From Proteiniphilum sp. UBA5384 (GTDB lineage Bacteria; Bacteroidota; Bacteroidia; Bacteroidales; Dysgonomonadaceae), in NCBI RefSeq assembly GCF_002410825.1, contig NZ_DHOS01000049.1, forward strand, positions 1-7,295: a DNA stretch of 7,295 nucleotides, in the 5' to 3' direction. This document shows, piece by piece, positions 7,104 through 7,295 of the stretch. A model generated the notes under the pieces. That model was not told the DNA's origin. It saw nothing but the letters and a program-made list of their open reading frames with translations, and made no database searches. The position numbers were made by a program, and so were the translations under genes. The stretch's first letter is position 1. Every line of letters starts with the position of its first letter.

Positions 7104-7108
7104 AGATA
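7101..7108 (-). promoter_or_regulatory. Candidate -7 box of the Fic pseudogene
   Basis: The minus strand reads TATCTTTG, an exact match to the Bacteroidetes -7 consensus TAnnTTTG, about 25 bases upstream of the family-typical start position. No good -33 TTTG was found at the usual distance. The TTG that would be the first available start codon (7101-7103) is part of this box. It is therefore probably not translated. Confidence 0.4.
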
Positions 7109-7112
7109 GTGG

Positions 7113-7145
7113 TAATTCTAATGAAGTGGCATATTATTAGAATTA
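7113..7145. repeat. 10-bp perfect inverted repeat upstream of the Fic promoter box, candidate operator
   Basis: TAATTCTAAT (7113-7122) and ATTAGAATTA (7136-7145) are exact reverse complements with a 13-base spacer. A further half-site, AATTCT at 7149-7154, forms a second shorter inverted repeat with AGAATT (7139-7144). The array lies just upstream of the -7 box, covering the -33 region, the place for a repressor site. The C-terminal winged helix of such Fic proteins suggests self-regulation, but that is inference. Confidence 0.5.
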
Positions 7146-7295
7146 AACAATTCTTATTCTAAGTTTTCCGGCTTCTTTTGTTGTTTCCTTTTATTCTTAC
7201 TTCTGGCGAAGTATTGCCGGGCACGCTATTCGATAGTATTCAGGTTGATGCTATTTCCGCTTTATCTTGTTATAACTCTGACTTAATCTAAAGTG

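Noticed and set aside
7146..7295. Possible gene end or start at the right edge
   Set aside because: Only short frames with no recognisable sequence were found on either strand.

Overview
The window looks like an accessory, defence-type region of a Bacteroidota chromosome, probably a Bacteroidales relative. This is an inference. It rests on AT-rich gaps, weak or absent Shine-Dalgarno sequences, TAnnTTTG-like promoter boxes, and the style of the proteins (a Bacteroidetes-like class II Fic protein and an HrgA-like protein). No rRNA, tRNA, CRISPR array or intact transposase was seen.

Layout. (1) Positions 2-2398, plus strand: the C-terminal ~798 residues of a type III restriction (Res)-like DEAH helicase-nuclease whose start lies outside the window. 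(2) Positions 2399-3215: 817 bases without a convincing gene. They hold a 30-bp near-perfect palindrome (2610-2639), a GC-rich structured island (about 2691-3012) unlike its surroundings, and an AT-rich leader. (3) Positions 3216-4381, plus strand: a two-gene unit overlapping at TAATG, made of a PD-(D/E)xK-type nuclease-like protein and a small HD hydrolase related to the (p)ppGpp hydrolase domain of RelA/SpoT. (4) Positions 4382-4679: a gap of broken frames, then a candidate promoter. (5) Positions 4720-5697, plus strand: an HrgA-like protein with an N-terminal HARE-HTH domain and a C-terminal PD...ELK nuclease-like core. (6) Positions 5698-5963: a convergent gap holding a minus-strand frame that may be the wreck of a PIN-domain toxin. 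(7) Positions 5964-7103, minus strand: a Fic adenylyltransferase pseudogene with two frameshifts, the catalytic His lost and probably the start codon lost, preceded by an inverted repeat in operator position. (8) Positions 7146-7295: no gene recognised.

How the parts fit. Three different proteins with restriction-nuclease-like cores sit within 5.7 kb, with no DNA methyltransferase visible. Decaying toxin-type genes lie at the right side. This is the usual look of a defence island assembled by repeated gene gain and loss. The best candidate for something undescribed is the coupled nuclease + alarmone-hydrolase-like pair at 3216-4381. The Fic pseudogene is the clearest case of decay.
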